This document shows positions 7,753 through 16,917 of a stretch of 64,000 nucleotides of DNA, piece after piece. Each line of letters opens with the position of its first letter. Positions within the stretch are counted from its first letter, which is position 1. The DNA comes from Oleispira antarctica RB-8 (GTDB lineage Bacteria; Pseudomonadota; Gammaproteobacteria; Pseudomonadales; Oceanobacteraceae), in assembly GCA_000967895.1 (NCBI GenBank), contig FO203512.1, positions 2,503,350 through 2,567,349 on the forward strand. Reading direction: 5' to 3'. Both the position numbers and the translations under genes were made by a program. Under the pieces are notes generated by a model. That model was not told the DNA's origin and did not search any database. It was given only the letters and a program-made list of their open reading frames with translations.

Positions 7753-8316
7753 TTGCTCAATACAAATTGCAGAGTGCGCATCATTGGCTGCATATACTAT
7801 TTGATTATCTTTAAGAGGATAAGCACCCCAGTTTGATTTCTGGGCGCCCTTACCTAAACGAGCTTTCAGCACCATGGCTACCGCTGCCCTCGCGCCTATC
7901 GTATTCTTCTCTCCTGCTAAGTGTTTCAACTTAATCGATAAATCTTCGGTATTGACGATATGAATATTGAGCTTACTGCGCAGCTCTTTGTTATCGTCTT
8001 TAATTCCGAACCCAACCTTTTTTATATTGGGATTGCTTAATATCTTTCTCGCTGAAGATACCGCCGCAGGAAATCGAGTTGGAAATAAATACGCCTTTGA
8101 CTCAGTCGCCAACTGAATCAACGTTGGCCCAGGGCTCACATCGCCTTTAATAAAAATAGGCTTACTTTCCGTATCGAATCCTAAACAGACCTCATTTTCT
8201 AATGCGGTTAATGCTTCTGCCGCATCAATTTCATTTTCGATAATTTTTATATTTAAAAGATCAAGACCCGTATACAAAGGGAGCTCTCTAATCTGATCTT
8301 TAGTCGGACGCTGCAT
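7732..8316 (-). CDS. 3'-5' exonuclease domain protein (DEDDy, RNase D-like)
   Basis: About 194 residues with the PF01612 fold. CLGFDTESKP carries the first catalytic Asp and Glu, GFGIKDDNKEL provides the second Asp segment, and YAANDAHSAI supplies the Tyr and last Asp of the DEDDy type. Small stand-alone members act on RNA or DNA 3' ends; the exact substrate cannot be told. The chosen start is ATG 8316 (MQRPTKDQIRELPLY) with AAAGAGAT upstream; the frame extends to a TTG at 8370 without an obvious RBS. It is convergent with the FAD oxidase, sharing 21 nt. Confidence 0.8.
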   Translation of the reverse strand: MQRPTKDQIRELPLYTGLDLLNIKIIENEIDAAEALTALENEVCLGFDTESKPIFIKGDVSPGPTLIQLATESKAYLFPTRFPAAVSSARKILSNPNIKKVGFGIKDDNKELRSKLNIHIVNTEDLSIKLKHLAGEKNTIGARAAVAMVLKARLGKGAQKSNWGAYPLKDNQIVYAANDAHSAICIEQSLLKNT

Positions 8317-8400
8317 AACATATCTCTTTGATTTTAGATTCGTAAAAAAATACGGTAACTCATCACTCAAAACGATACGCAGTAACAGCGCCCATTGCTA

Positions 8401-9324
8401 TTATTTTTCGCTGTAACGAAAAGCTAAGATTAAAGAACACGCGACTAAGAAGTGATCTTTGATGAAAAACACCCCTCTTTCGTTAATTAGGGGAAAGTAG
8501 GCCGATTCATTCCAACCAGGTAGCGACACTAAAAAGCTTTGAGTACCCAAGGTCGTTGCAACAATCCCCAATACCCCAACCCGACCCAATGTTCGGTTAA
8601 ACGGAAAAGCCAATAGCAATGCCAAGAATGTTAATTCAACAACGCCAATAACATTAGACGCGCCCTGCACACTCCAAACATCATACATCCAGCTGAATAA
8701 AATATTGGTCGACATCAAACCGTAGATACCTTCTGCTTCGTATTGCACAAATTTCAGCGCGCCAATCCACCCCATAATCATAATCACGCCAACAAACGCC
8801 AGCCCCGTTAAGGCACTTTTAAAACGTTCTAATGAATAATTAGGTTTGATTTTTTCTAAATGGAAAATCGCAATGTATGCCACGACCACAAACATTGAAG
8901 GGTATTTAACAATGTTAAAACCTGTTTTTAAATAAGGAAATCCGCCCAACTCATCAACCCAAATTGGGTTAGTAAAAAGGTAGGTAAAGTTAAGTAAGAA
9001 CATAACGCCGGCAAGCGCCGAACCGAGCAAGCCCAAACGGGTAAATACTGGGCGAGCATTAGACATGCCTAATAAAATGAAAACCCCTGCCGAAACTTCA
9101 ATAACCAACATCAAAGCTGCAAGCGTTTGCACCCCAAGCCAAGACAAAATGGGTGAAAATAAAGGACTCGCGCCCAACCAATAGTTAATTTGGGCTATTT
9201 CAGAGACCGTCATTTTCAGGCTGCCAAGCCAAATAAGGTAGATTGCCGCGACAATAGACAGGTAGTTAACGAATGATTTTTCACTCGGACGCCAATGCGT
9301 AAAGGTGGCGAGAAGGTTCTGCAT
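8401..9324 (-). CDS. DUF417-family inner-membrane protein, tandem-duplicated
   Basis: A 307-residue polytopic membrane protein. Its C-terminal half carries the DUF417 (YkgB/RclC) signature IGALKFVQYEAEGI, followed by LFSWMYDVW and GVVELTFLALLL. Family members such as RclC are about 200 residues and are linked to reactive chlorine or redox stress. The N-terminal half aligns with the same pattern without gaps (LGSLKMTVSEIAQI, then LFSPILSWLG and LVIEVSAGVFILL), suggesting an internal duplication or fusion. It diverges from a TetR regulator across a 27-bp perfect palindrome and is almost certainly controlled by it. The transported or sensed molecule is unknown. Confidence 0.8.
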   Translation of the reverse strand: MQNLLATFTHWRPSEKSFVNYLSIVAAIYLIWLGSLKMTVSEIAQINYWLGASPLFSPILSWLGVQTLAALMLVIEVSAGVFILLGMSNARPVFTRLGLLGSALAGVMFLLNFTYLFTNPIWVDELGGFPYLKTGFNIVKYPSMFVVVAYIAIFHLEKIKPNYSLERFKSALTGLAFVGVIMIMGWIGALKFVQYEAEGIYGLMSTNILFSWMYDVWSVQGASNVIGVVELTFLALLLAFPFNRTLGRVGVLGIVATTLGTQSFLVSLPGWNESAYFPLINERGVFFIKDHFLVACSLILAFRYSEK

Positions 9325-9355
9325 GATATTTCCTATGAACTTTGATGTGCCGCAA

Positions 9356-9382
9356 GACTAAACTAAACAGTTTAGTTTAGTC
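9356..9382. promoter_or_regulatory. 27-bp palindromic operator for the TetR regulator
   Basis: The 27 bases are a palindrome with 13-bp perfect arms around one central base; the left arm is GACTAAACTAAAC. Each arm contains a direct repeat CTAAA-CTAAA. It sits between the divergent DUF417 and TetR genes, 32 bp from the former's start. Size and placement are those of a TetR dimer-pair operator controlling both promoters. Confidence 0.8.
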
Positions 9383-9447
9383 AACAGATGATTTGTGTTA
9401 TCCTCCAGCCATAAGTGACATATCAGATAATGGCAAAGGCTGTATTT

Positions 9448-10005
9448 ATGGCTCAACGTGAAGATAAGAAAAAACATTTATTAGAAACCGCGCTCACCCT
9501 GTTCAGCCAGTCTGGTTTTCAAGGCACCAGCATGGATAAAGTGACGAAAGCGACGGGGCTATCGAAGGCGACTATTTATAAATATTTTTCCACTAAAGAA
9601 ATATTAATCGCAGCGGTTCTGAACTATTCTAGCGCTCAATCTCTTACCAGATTACAGGCTATTATTGAAGACGATGCGCTGAGTTTAGAAGAAAAAATAC
9701 ACCAGCGTTTTCAACAAGTACGCTCTGCTTTTGGCCAAGATCGGTTTTATGGCTGCCATTTTCAGCTGGCCTATCGTGAATACCGATACAATGACTTAGA
9801 CATTGCTGAAAGCTGTGAGTACTACAAAACATCAACTGTCGACCTTATCGAGCAGCTTTACGCGCGCCACAATGTCAATCAGCCACGATTAAAAGCGTTG
9901 CAAGCAGAGATGATTTTTAATGGTTTATTAACGTCGCTGTATCACTTCCCCGACGAGAATTTAATCGACATGGCCGAGCAGATGTACCTACAAACTCTAA
10001 CTTAA
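9448..10005 (+). CDS. TetR-family transcriptional repressor
   Basis: About 186 residues. The N-terminal HTH (LETALTLFSQSGFQGTSMDKVTKATGLSKATIYKYFSTKE) is the canonical TetR_N domain with the KATIYKYF recognition helix. The C-terminal ligand domain resembles the AefR/TetR_C_7-like type. ATG 9448 (MAQREDKKK) was chosen because AAAGG precedes it; upstream in-frame starts are ATG 9430 and GTG 9415. It most likely represses itself and the divergent DUF417 gene through the palindrome at 9356-9382. The inducer is unknown, and a reactive or toxic compound would fit the DUF417 neighbour. Confidence 0.88.
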   Translation: MAQREDKKKHLLETALTLFSQSGFQGTSMDKVTKATGLSKATIYKYFSTKEILIAAVLNYSSAQSLTRLQAIIEDDALSLEEKIHQRFQQVRSAFGQDRFYGCHFQLAYREYRYNDLDIAESCEYYKTSTVDLIEQLYARHNVNQPRLKALQAEMIFNGLLTSLYHFPDENLIDMAEQMYLQTLT

Positions 10006-10221
10006 ACGATACTAACTAAAACTAAATTCAGCTGGGCTTTAAACATGAAAATCAAAGTCCATTGAATAGTCATTATATTATGCGGGTCTTTTCAAAAACC
10101 CTTAAAGCATCTTAAGGTATCTTTAAGTCCCATTGCTGCACTTTAATTTTTCTATACCACTGGAAAATATGAATTTGTTGACCATACTTTATACAAATTA
10201 CTTACGTTTACTCAGGTATCT

Positions 10222-12222
10222 GTGGTTATTGCAAAAACAACCAGAAAGCACATTGTCATTAAATTATTTTGCACTTTATTCGCATTATTAGTATTTCAAC
10301 CTGTGCTGGCCAATCAACATGTCGTTTTACAACTCAAATGGAAGCATCAATTCCAATTTGCCGGATTCTATGCCGCTCAATCTCAAGGATATTTTGCTGA
10401 AGAAGGCTTAAATGTTGAAATTAGGGAAGTAGATCCTAAGCGAACACCTCTTGATATCGTATTAAGTGGTGATGCCCAATATGGGATATCCGACTCCAGC
10501 TTAGTATTAGCTCGAATGAAGGGGCAAAAACCGGTTATTCTTGCGACAATATTTCAACACTCCCCTCTTATACTGCTCACATTAAAATCTAGCAATATTA
10601 TTAATCCTCTTGCATTAAAAAACAAAAAGGTTATGTATCAGCGTGATGTTGACGATGCGGTTCTAAGAGCAATGTTTACAGAAGTTGGTTTAGCACCCAA
10701 AGATTACCAATACATTCCTCAATCGTTCAATAACGATGACTTAATCAATAATAAAATTGATGCAATGTCTGCCTACATTACAAATCAACCATTTTATTTC
10801 AAAGAAAGAAACATCCCTATTAATATCATGTCTCCTTCCAACTACGGCATTGATTTTTACGGAGATATGATTTTTGTTGAAGAAGAATATCTAAAAAACA
10901 ATCAGCAACAAGCTCTGGCATTTCGTCGCGCCGCCATTAAAGGCTGGCATTATGCGATTGCTAACCAAGAAGAAATGGCTGACTGGATCCAAGAAAATCT
11001 AGCAACGCACAAAACCAAAGCCCACTTACAATACGAAGCTAAAACGGCCGCTCATCTTATACAAGCCAACATTGTTGACTTAGGATACTTTAGTACTAAC
11101 CGCTTTCTCCGAATTGCTGATACTTACAAACGACTAGGTTTAGTGGACCCAACTGCTAATTTTGACGGTATTAATTATCAATATTACAGTAATAATTCGA
11201 TGCCAGAAAAAACCTGGGTCAAAGGCGCTGTTCTCGTGTTTCTTACTCTTACCCTAATTGCTTTTATTTTATGGATTAATAATTTACGTCTTAAAGAAAA
11301 TATTCAAGATAAAACACATAAATTACAAACCGTTAATCAATCGATGAAACACTATTTAAAGGTGATCGACGACTATGTAAATGCTTGTATTCTATCTCCC
11401 GACTTAGAATTTCTGGAAGTCTCTAAAGCTTTATGTAATACATGCAGCCGAACCTCTTCTGAATTAATAGGTAAACGCTTTGATAGCTTACTTGATACGC
11501 CAGACTGTCCTAATTTCCGGATCATGCAGCAAGCATTAACAGAAAAAAATGAATGGTCAGGCGAATTAGTCATACATAATATAAAAGGAAAAACACTCTG
11601 GTTAGACGTATCGATAGAAAAAGAAGATAGTAATACTGATAATAAAAATAACTTTGTTCTCATTGCCGTCGACATTAGCGATAAAAAACGCATTGAACAG
11701 CTATCACTTACTGATTCATTAACAACGTTAGCAAACCGACGACACTTCGATTCTATTTTAAACAACGAATTTAAACGCATACAACGTAATGATTCTTATA
11801 TATCACTACTGATGATCGATGTTGATCACTTTAAAAAATTTAACGATTTGTATGGTCATGTAGAAGGTGATTTTTGCTTACAAAAAATAGCAACTGAAAT
11901 CAGTTCTTGCGCTCAACGCCCTCAAGATTTAGCCGCACGCTATGGAGGAGAAGAATTTGCGTTACTGATTCCTGAAGCAAATCGTGCAGGTGCGATTGCA
12001 ATTGCTCAAGCCTTACTTAAAAAGATTGAACAATTGAATATATTGCACGAATCTTCTGAAACGAGTGACCATGTGACAATTTCCATAGGAATCGCTGTAT
12101 TGACAGCTAAAGATGCCAAAACACCTTCAGATATCATTAAATTGGCCGATCAACAATTATATAAAGCTAAATCAGCAGGAAGAAATTGCATGAGTATCTA
12201 TGATGAAGACTTTAACTCTTAA
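10222..12222 (+). CDS. Diguanylate cyclase with periplasmic NMT1/THI5-like sensor and PAS domain
   Basis: This 666-residue membrane sensor starts at GTG 10222. A signal sequence (to about residue 30, ending VLANQ) leads a periplasmic NMT1/THI5-like solute-binding domain (about 33-260; LKWKHQFQFAGFYAAQSQGYF is diagnostic for thiamin-pyrimidine-type binders). A transmembrane helix follows near 335-352, then a PAS domain (about 370-485) and a GGDEF domain. The active-site signature is GGEEF at 575-579, preceded at five residues by the RxxD inhibitory site RPQD, so it should make c-di-GMP with product inhibition. The ligand is likely a pyrimidine or similar nutrient, by inference. It stands alone between TetR and DUF389 genes. 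Confidence 0.88.
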   Translation: MVIAKTTRKHIVIKLFCTLFALLVFQPVLANQHVVLQLKWKHQFQFAGFYAAQSQGYFAEEGLNVEIREVDPKRTPLDIVLSGDAQYGISDSSLVLARMKGQKPVILATIFQHSPLILLTLKSSNIINPLALKNKKVMYQRDVDDAVLRAMFTEVGLAPKDYQYIPQSFNNDDLINNKIDAMSAYITNQPFYFKERNIPINIMSPSNYGIDFYGDMIFVEEEYLKNNQQQALAFRRAAIKGWHYAIANQEEMADWIQENLATHKTKAHLQYEAKTAAHLIQANIVDLGYFSTNRFLRIADTYKRLGLVDPTANFDGINYQYYSNNSMPEKTWVKGAVLVFLTLTLIAFILWINNLRLKENIQDKTHKLQTVNQSMKHYLKVIDDYVNACILSPDLEFLEVSKALCNTCSRTSSELIGKRFDSLLDTPDCPNFRIMQQALTEKNEWSGELVIHNIKGKTLWLDVSIEKEDSNTDNKNNFVLIAVDISDKKRIEQLSLTDSLTTLANRRHFDSILNNEFKRIQRNDSYISLLMIDVDHFKKFNDLYGHVEGDFCLQKIATEISSCAQRPQDLAARYGGEEFALLIPEANRAGAIAIAQALLKKIEQLNILHESSETSDHVTISIGIAVLTAKDAKTPSDIIKLADQQLYKAKSAGRNCMSIYDEDFNS

Positions 12223-12322
12223 ATTGGTTGAAAGTTTATACTCACTGCCCAGTGACAATTCTAATTGAAAGTAATTAATGCTAGGCTGAGGCATTTGTAC
12301 ATAATCGGAATTTCGTCTCAGA

Positions 12323-13279
12323 ATGATCACTATCGAAGTCATTGCCCCACCCTCCAATGAAGATGCAATTACCCGTATCGCTAAACAGCACGAAGCCAGC
12401 GATTATTGGGTTAGCAGCTCCAGTGACAAGCAAATAGCCATTAAAATTTTAGTTGATAAAGCCAAATCACAAAAAATTCTCGACCAACTGCAAAAATTAA
12501 TGAAAGGAAAAAGTAATTTCCGCGTTTTGGCTTCCACATTAGACATTGCGCTGCCTTACGAGAAAAATCAAAGCACCAATAGTAACGTAACGATTTCACG
12601 AGAAGCACTACTGAGCCAGCTAAAAGTCCAGGGCAAGCTTGATAGTCACTACATGATGCTGGTTTTTCTAAGTACGATTGTGGCCGCCATTGGTTTAATC
12701 GAAAATAACGTCGCCGTTATTATTGGCGCAATGGTGATCGCGCCTCTTTTGGGGCCTAACTTAGCCTTATCGTTATCAACTACGCTGGGGCAAATTAATG
12801 GCATATTAAATGCGCTTCGCACCCTCGCGGTCGGTATCTTATTTGCTTTAAGCATATCCATTGTTTTATCGCTATTTTATCCAGACCTTGTGCTAACACC
12901 TGAATTACTCACTCGAACAACCGTGGGACTTGATGGTTTAGCCCTTGCTTTAGCCTCGGGCGCAGCAGCTGCACTGTCTATTACTACCGGTGTTTCATCT
13001 GTTCTAGTGGGTGTAATGGTCGCTGTTGCTTTGCTACCACCAACCGTAACGCTGGGAATTTGTTTGGGCATCGGCGCTTACCCAGAAGCTAAAGGTGCAG
13101 CATTATTATTAATTGCCAATATCGCTTCGGTAAACCTTACCGCACAACTCACCATGCGTCTTAAAGGTATAAAACCAAGAGAAGAAGATCATCACTTTAC
13201 TGCGCTGGTGATCTTTATCGTGGGTATTTTATTTTGGTGCGCATTAATTGCTTATCTTATTTACAGCTTGAACCAATAG
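12323..13279 (+). CDS. DUF389 (TIGR00341-family) membrane protein
   Basis: A 318-residue protein. The first 90 residues are a soluble ferredoxin-like domain. From about 110 on there are roughly six hydrophobic helices carrying the family hallmarks ENNVAVIIGAMVIAPLLGP and GVMVAVALLPPTVTLG. DUF389 proteins are inner-membrane proteins of unresolved function. The ATG start at 12323 has only a weak upstream RBS. It is followed by a good terminator, so it forms a single-gene unit. Confidence 0.85.
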   Translation: MITIEVIAPPSNEDAITRIAKQHEASDYWVSSSSDKQIAIKILVDKAKSQKILDQLQKLMKGKSNFRVLASTLDIALPYEKNQSTNSNVTISREALLSQLKVQGKLDSHYMMLVFLSTIVAAIGLIENNVAVIIGAMVIAPLLGPNLALSLSTTLGQINGILNALRTLAVGILFALSISIVLSLFYPDLVLTPELLTRTTVGLDGLALALASGAAAALSITTGVSSVLVGVMVAVALLPPTVTLGICLGIGAYPEAKGAALLLIANIASVNLTAQLTMRLKGIKPREEDHHFTALVIFIVGILFWCALIAYLIYSLNQ

Positions 13280-13285
13280 AACAAT

Positions 13286-13328
13286 GCCGTATCTATTGCT
13301 TCTAATTATAGATGCGGCCTTTTCTTTT
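13286..13328 (+). terminator. Rho-independent terminator after DUF389 gene
   Basis: GCCGTATCTA and TAGATGCGGC form a 10-bp stem with one mismatch around an 11-nt loop, followed by CTTTTCTTTT. It lies 7 bp after the DUF389 stop and can also slow transcripts of the convergent DUF748 gene. Confidence 0.75.
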
Positions 13329-13349
13329 CATTAGCCATATTGGCTTAGA

Positions 13350-15830
13350 TCAAGTTCTAAAACTAAGTCTAGGGACTGCACCAATACTGGAGTCGATTTG
13401 TGGCGTACATAACAGCAGGCGTGATGATGGAATGTTTTCTTCCTCAATCATGTAAGCTTTAAAAATACTCACTCGCTCTCTTGATATCTCTGTTAAACGC
13501 TTTCTATCTTCAAGACTGGATAAATCACTTCCTGGCTCTTTGCCAATATCTTGCGCAGTGGCGACAGCGCATAACCTAACCTGAGTGCTATCACGATCTT
13601 TCAATAAGGCTGAAAACTGTTTTAAAAACTCTTCTTGCTCTGGCTGCAAATCAGTCTCTTCTGGAAGATAGGGTAAGTCATTAACTCTAACCTTAAGCGC
13701 GTATCCTCCGGCCAGTGCCACAACGTTAACCACTTGAGCATAAGGTACAAAGGTCGTGACTAAATAATCTCGCGCTCCAAGCAAGGTCGCTTTTTTCACA
13801 AGTAGCGTTAAGAAACCAGACAATCCGAAACTCGGGCTGCGAGTATCTCCCGTAATGGGTAAGCTTAATTCAACATTACCATCACCGTCTTTCAACATGC
13901 CTAAAGCCATATTAAGTGGTACTGAAATTTGGCCATTAAGGCTTGATACTTCAAAATCATCAACGGCCGCTAACTCTATGCCTCTTAACATCACCTGAAC
14001 TTCGCCATCGACGTCAGTGCCTATTAGCTGCATATCGATATCCAGATCTAATTGACCACTTTCTATTTCATACTGCAAAGCTTGCTTAATATAGGAGGAC
14101 AATCCAGGCAAACTTAACTCTTTTAAACCACCGTCTATTTTATACGTTGGTTTTTCTAAGAACGGCTTTGCCTTTGTAATGATAGAGAACGTTGCATAGC
14201 GGTCGCTATTACCTGCAAGTGTAATAACAGATTCCTGCTCAGGATTTTCAGTATCGAATGGACCAGCGGTCAGTTTATTAATAGAAATATTCTGCTGATA
14301 AACAGGACTAACACTTTGGTCGATAAAAAATACTTTAGCGGTATTCGCGAGATTAAAAGAATCTAATTTAATCTTAAAGGCTGGCTTGGCTTTGATACCT
14401 TCCTTTGCAGCCATCTCATCCACAGCAACGCTATCCTCAACCGTGTCATTTTCAGTTTTTTGCGAATTATCAGCGATATTTCCAGAGCTCTCAACTGGCA
14501 CAGCGTCTTCATTTTTGTTGTCGTTGATAGGTATTGCCAACAGATTTTTAAGCTTTTTGTTCTCATCAAGTTCGGCATTAGCAACCAAACCCTCTAAACT
14601 TATATCTCCAATTTCAACACCGTATTGAGATAAGCCTATTCTCTGTAGTTTTAACAATGTAAATGAAACTAAGGCAGGTATATCGTCACGTGTGTTATCT
14701 GAAAAGAAACTATCAACCAGATCAATCTGACCAAGGCTTATCTTCTGTATACCTTCCTCATCATTGAATAATTTAATCGAATCAAGCTCTACTTGTTTGA
14801 TAGCCGCAAGTATCATCGCATTGTCTTTATTGTAAACATTAATATCCTGGATTAATGCAGATCCCTCACCTTCTATTCTAGGTTTTTTATTTTTTTCTAA
14901 TATTAAGGACAACCCCCCTAAGTTAATTTCTTGCTGCCCAATTAAAACATGCACATCATCTTTTGCTAGATTGATACCCGTACTACTAAAGTGACCATTT
15001 TCGACGCTTAAGATAATAGTCTCGCCCTCTATTTTAAGGCTGTGCTTACCTTTATAACTAAGCATGCCCAATAGGCTATCGATATCTTTAGGCAAGAAGT
15101 TACTGAATTTTTCTACATCAATATTAGAAACATTAACGTCAAAATTAATGCCACCCTCTTGATTCACCAAATCGGCGGTCATGTTAATATCGATAGGCCC
15201 ATTATCAAGTTCGCCTATAACAGAAAGCCCTACGGTTTGCTTTCGGGTTGTAGCAAACAGATCAATAATTTTTATACTTTTAAGCTTGAGACGATGCTGG
15301 CGCTCACCGTTATAAAAATCGATACGTGATTCTTCTAATACTAAAGTTGGCATAACAAGACGATTTAAAAAGCTGATGGCATTCTCTTCATTATTGCCCT
15401 CACTATTTTCTGCAACACCATTTTTGGTCTCAGGCTGAGCATTATTTTTAAATTGTGCCAGCGAAATTCCACCTACAATCAGATCATTTTCCATTTTTTT
15501 AACAGTGAAATCTAATCCCTTAATAACGATCTGAGGAATGTATACATCGTCAAACATTAACTGGTGAAGATCGAGCTCAACACTAAAAAAAGAGACCACT
15601 GAAACCTTCTCAGCGTTGGCATTACTGACTTCCAGCCCATTTATTTCAAGTCTTGACCGAAAAGGATTGTATCGAATACTGGTTTCATCCCCTAACGACA
15701 GACCCTGTGTTTCTAAGTATTGGCCTAAATAGTGATTGGCAACCCACGGAGAAAATAACCATACAAAAGCATATAAACCAATAATAATAAAAAATACTAT
15801 TTTAAAAATATAACGTAACTTAGAAAACAT
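13350..15830 (-). CDS. DUF748 / AsmA-like envelope protein
   Basis: About 826 residues. One N-terminal transmembrane anchor (IFKIVFFIIIGLYAFVWLFSP) is followed by YNPFRSRLEINGLEV, the opening of DUF748. Long beta-rich repeats of the AsmA/TamB-like type follow, and near the C-terminus comes an OmpA-like stretch (LKQFSALLKDRDSTQVRLCAVA, then DRKRLTEISRERV). A polar low-complexity linker (residues about 440-490) separates two beta blocks. Such proteins are thought to bridge the periplasm and move or organise lipids. ATG 15830 (MFSKLRYIF) was preferred because AAGGA lies 9 nt upstream; an ATG at 15839 is also in frame. Confidence 0.8.
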   Translation of the reverse strand: MFSKLRYIFKIVFFIIIGLYAFVWLFSPWVANHYLGQYLETQGLSLGDETSIRYNPFRSRLEINGLEVSNANAEKVSVVSFFSVELDLHQLMFDDVYIPQIVIKGLDFTVKKMENDLIVGGISLAQFKNNAQPETKNGVAENSEGNNEENAISFLNRLVMPTLVLEESRIDFYNGERQHRLKLKSIKIIDLFATTRKQTVGLSVIGELDNGPIDINMTADLVNQEGGINFDVNVSNIDVEKFSNFLPKDIDSLLGMLSYKGKHSLKIEGETIILSVENGHFSSTGINLAKDDVHVLIGQQEINLGGLSLILEKNKKPRIEGEGSALIQDINVYNKDNAMILAAIKQVELDSIKLFNDEEGIQKISLGQIDLVDSFFSDNTRDDIPALVSFTLLKLQRIGLSQYGVEIGDISLEGLVANAELDENKKLKNLLAIPINDNKNEDAVPVESSGNIADNSQKTENDTVEDSVAVDEMAAKEGIKAKPAFKIKLDSFNLANTAKVFFIDQSVSPVYQQNISINKLTAGPFDTENPEQESVITLAGNSDRYATFSIITKAKPFLEKPTYKIDGGLKELSLPGLSSYIKQALQYEIESGQLDLDIDMQLIGTDVDGEVQVMLRGIELAAVDDFEVSSLNGQISVPLNMALGMLKDGDGNVELSLPITGDTRSPSFGLSGFLTLLVKKATLLGARDYLVTTFVPYAQVVNVVALAGGYALKVRVNDLPYLPEETDLQPEQEEFLKQFSALLKDRDSTQVRLCAVATAQDIGKEPGSDLSSLEDRKRLTEISRERVSIFKAYMIEEENIPSSRLLLCTPQIDSSIGAVPRLSFRT

Positions 15831-15951
15831 TTTATCCATTCCTTGAGTCGTTCACTACTATCCACTACGAATAAACTACTATAATAAATAGTTAAGCAGG
15901 TAAGACTAGGCAATTATTAAAAAATAGCTGAAGTATATATCGGACTCTACT

Positions 15952-15977
15952 TTGCATGAAGCAAATTCCTGTATAAT
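15952..15977 (+). promoter_or_regulatory. Possible promoter of the thioesterase gene
   Basis: A perfect -10 hexamer TATAAT (15972-15977) lies 40 bp before the ATG at 16017. The only -35-like hexamer, TTGCAT (15952-15957), is 14 bp away, which is short, so the -35 assignment is weak. Confidence 0.35.
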
Positions 15978-16016
15978 AACGTTATTTCTATTATTCATTT
16001 TTACTGGGTATTTAAA

Positions 16017-16814
16017 ATGCTTTTTGACCAATTACTGCAACAAGCTCGAATGGAAAGTGAATTTGATGTAAATACAAGCTGGGGGCAAGGCAGAACGCTA
16101 TTTGGTGGAATGTCTGCAGCCCTTGCTCTAGCAAAAATCAGTCAGCAAGTTGATAGCCAGCGTCCACTGCGTTCGTTAAGCATTAATTTTACTGGTCAAG
16201 CTCGGGCTGAAATACCACTATCGATAGCAGTACAGCCACTTTCTGCAGGTAAATCAATCTCTCAAATTAACGCTCAAGTCCTGCAAGATGACAGAGTTGT
16301 TACTCAGATCTGTGCCTGTTTCGGTATAGAACGTGAGTCTAATATTACGGTCAGCAGTCCTACAGTCGAACTGCCAAAATTAGGAACGCATCAACGCCTA
16401 AGCTACATCAAAGGGTTAACCCCTGAGTTCGTTCAGCATTTTGAATTTGAATACTGTAAAGGGCAATTTCCTTTTACCAACAGTACTCACAATGAACTAG
16501 CGGGCTGGGTACGATTCAAAGAAGCAGGTAGTGAATTTACGGAAGCGCACTTAATCGCGCTAATCGATGCTTGGCCGCCTACGGTTTTGCAAAAATTAAA
16601 AAGCTTTGCGCCTTGTGCTACCGTCAGTTGGAATATTGAAATAGTGCAGCCATTATCACTGCTAGAACAACCGTTATTGGCCGATGATTGGTTGTATTAT
16701 GATGCTGAAATTAAACAAGCGCATCATGGCTATGCTCATACAGAGGCTAAAATATATAACTCTGACGGAACGCTATTAGCGTTAAGCCGCCAGCTGGTTG
16801 CTGTTTATGATTAA
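16017..16814 (+). CDS. Acyl-CoA thioesterase, double hotdog (TesB/4HBT_3-like)
   Basis: 265 residues with two hotdog halves. The N-terminal WGQGRTLFGGMSAALAL helix and LRSLSINFTGQA strand, and the C-terminal LIDAWPPTVL followed by ATVSWNIEIVQP, match TesB-like thioesterases. The C-terminal half carries the substrate-site Asp (IDAWPP) and the YAHTEAKIYNSDGTLLALSRQ tail common in this group. It hydrolyses acyl-CoA in the cytoplasm; the chain-length preference cannot be read. It is a single-gene unit, convergent with can. Confidence 0.82.
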   Translation: MLFDQLLQQARMESEFDVNTSWGQGRTLFGGMSAALALAKISQQVDSQRPLRSLSINFTGQARAEIPLSIAVQPLSAGKSISQINAQVLQDDRVVTQICACFGIERESNITVSSPTVELPKLGTHQRLSYIKGLTPEFVQHFEFEYCKGQFPFTNSTHNELAGWVRFKEAGSEFTEAHLIALIDAWPPTVLQKLKSFAPCATVSWNIEIVQPLSLLEQPLLADDWLYYDAEIKQAHHGYAHTEAKIYNSDGTLLALSRQLVAVYD

Positions 16815-16863
16815 TCGGCTGATGGCGAAATAGTTAAGATTGTTTATATTTTGAAGACAAGTT

Positions 16864-16891
16864 AATAGCCCCTAAATTAATAGGGGTTATT
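16864..16891. terminator. Hairpin between convergent thioesterase and can genes
   Basis: AATAGCCCCTA and TAGGGGTTATT form an 11-bp stem (one G-T pair) with a 6-nt loop. No long T-run follows on either strand, so it may be a weak bidirectional terminator. Confidence 0.45.
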
Positions 16892-16917
16892 GTCAGAAGC
16901 AAGAGCTGGTGTGTTCT

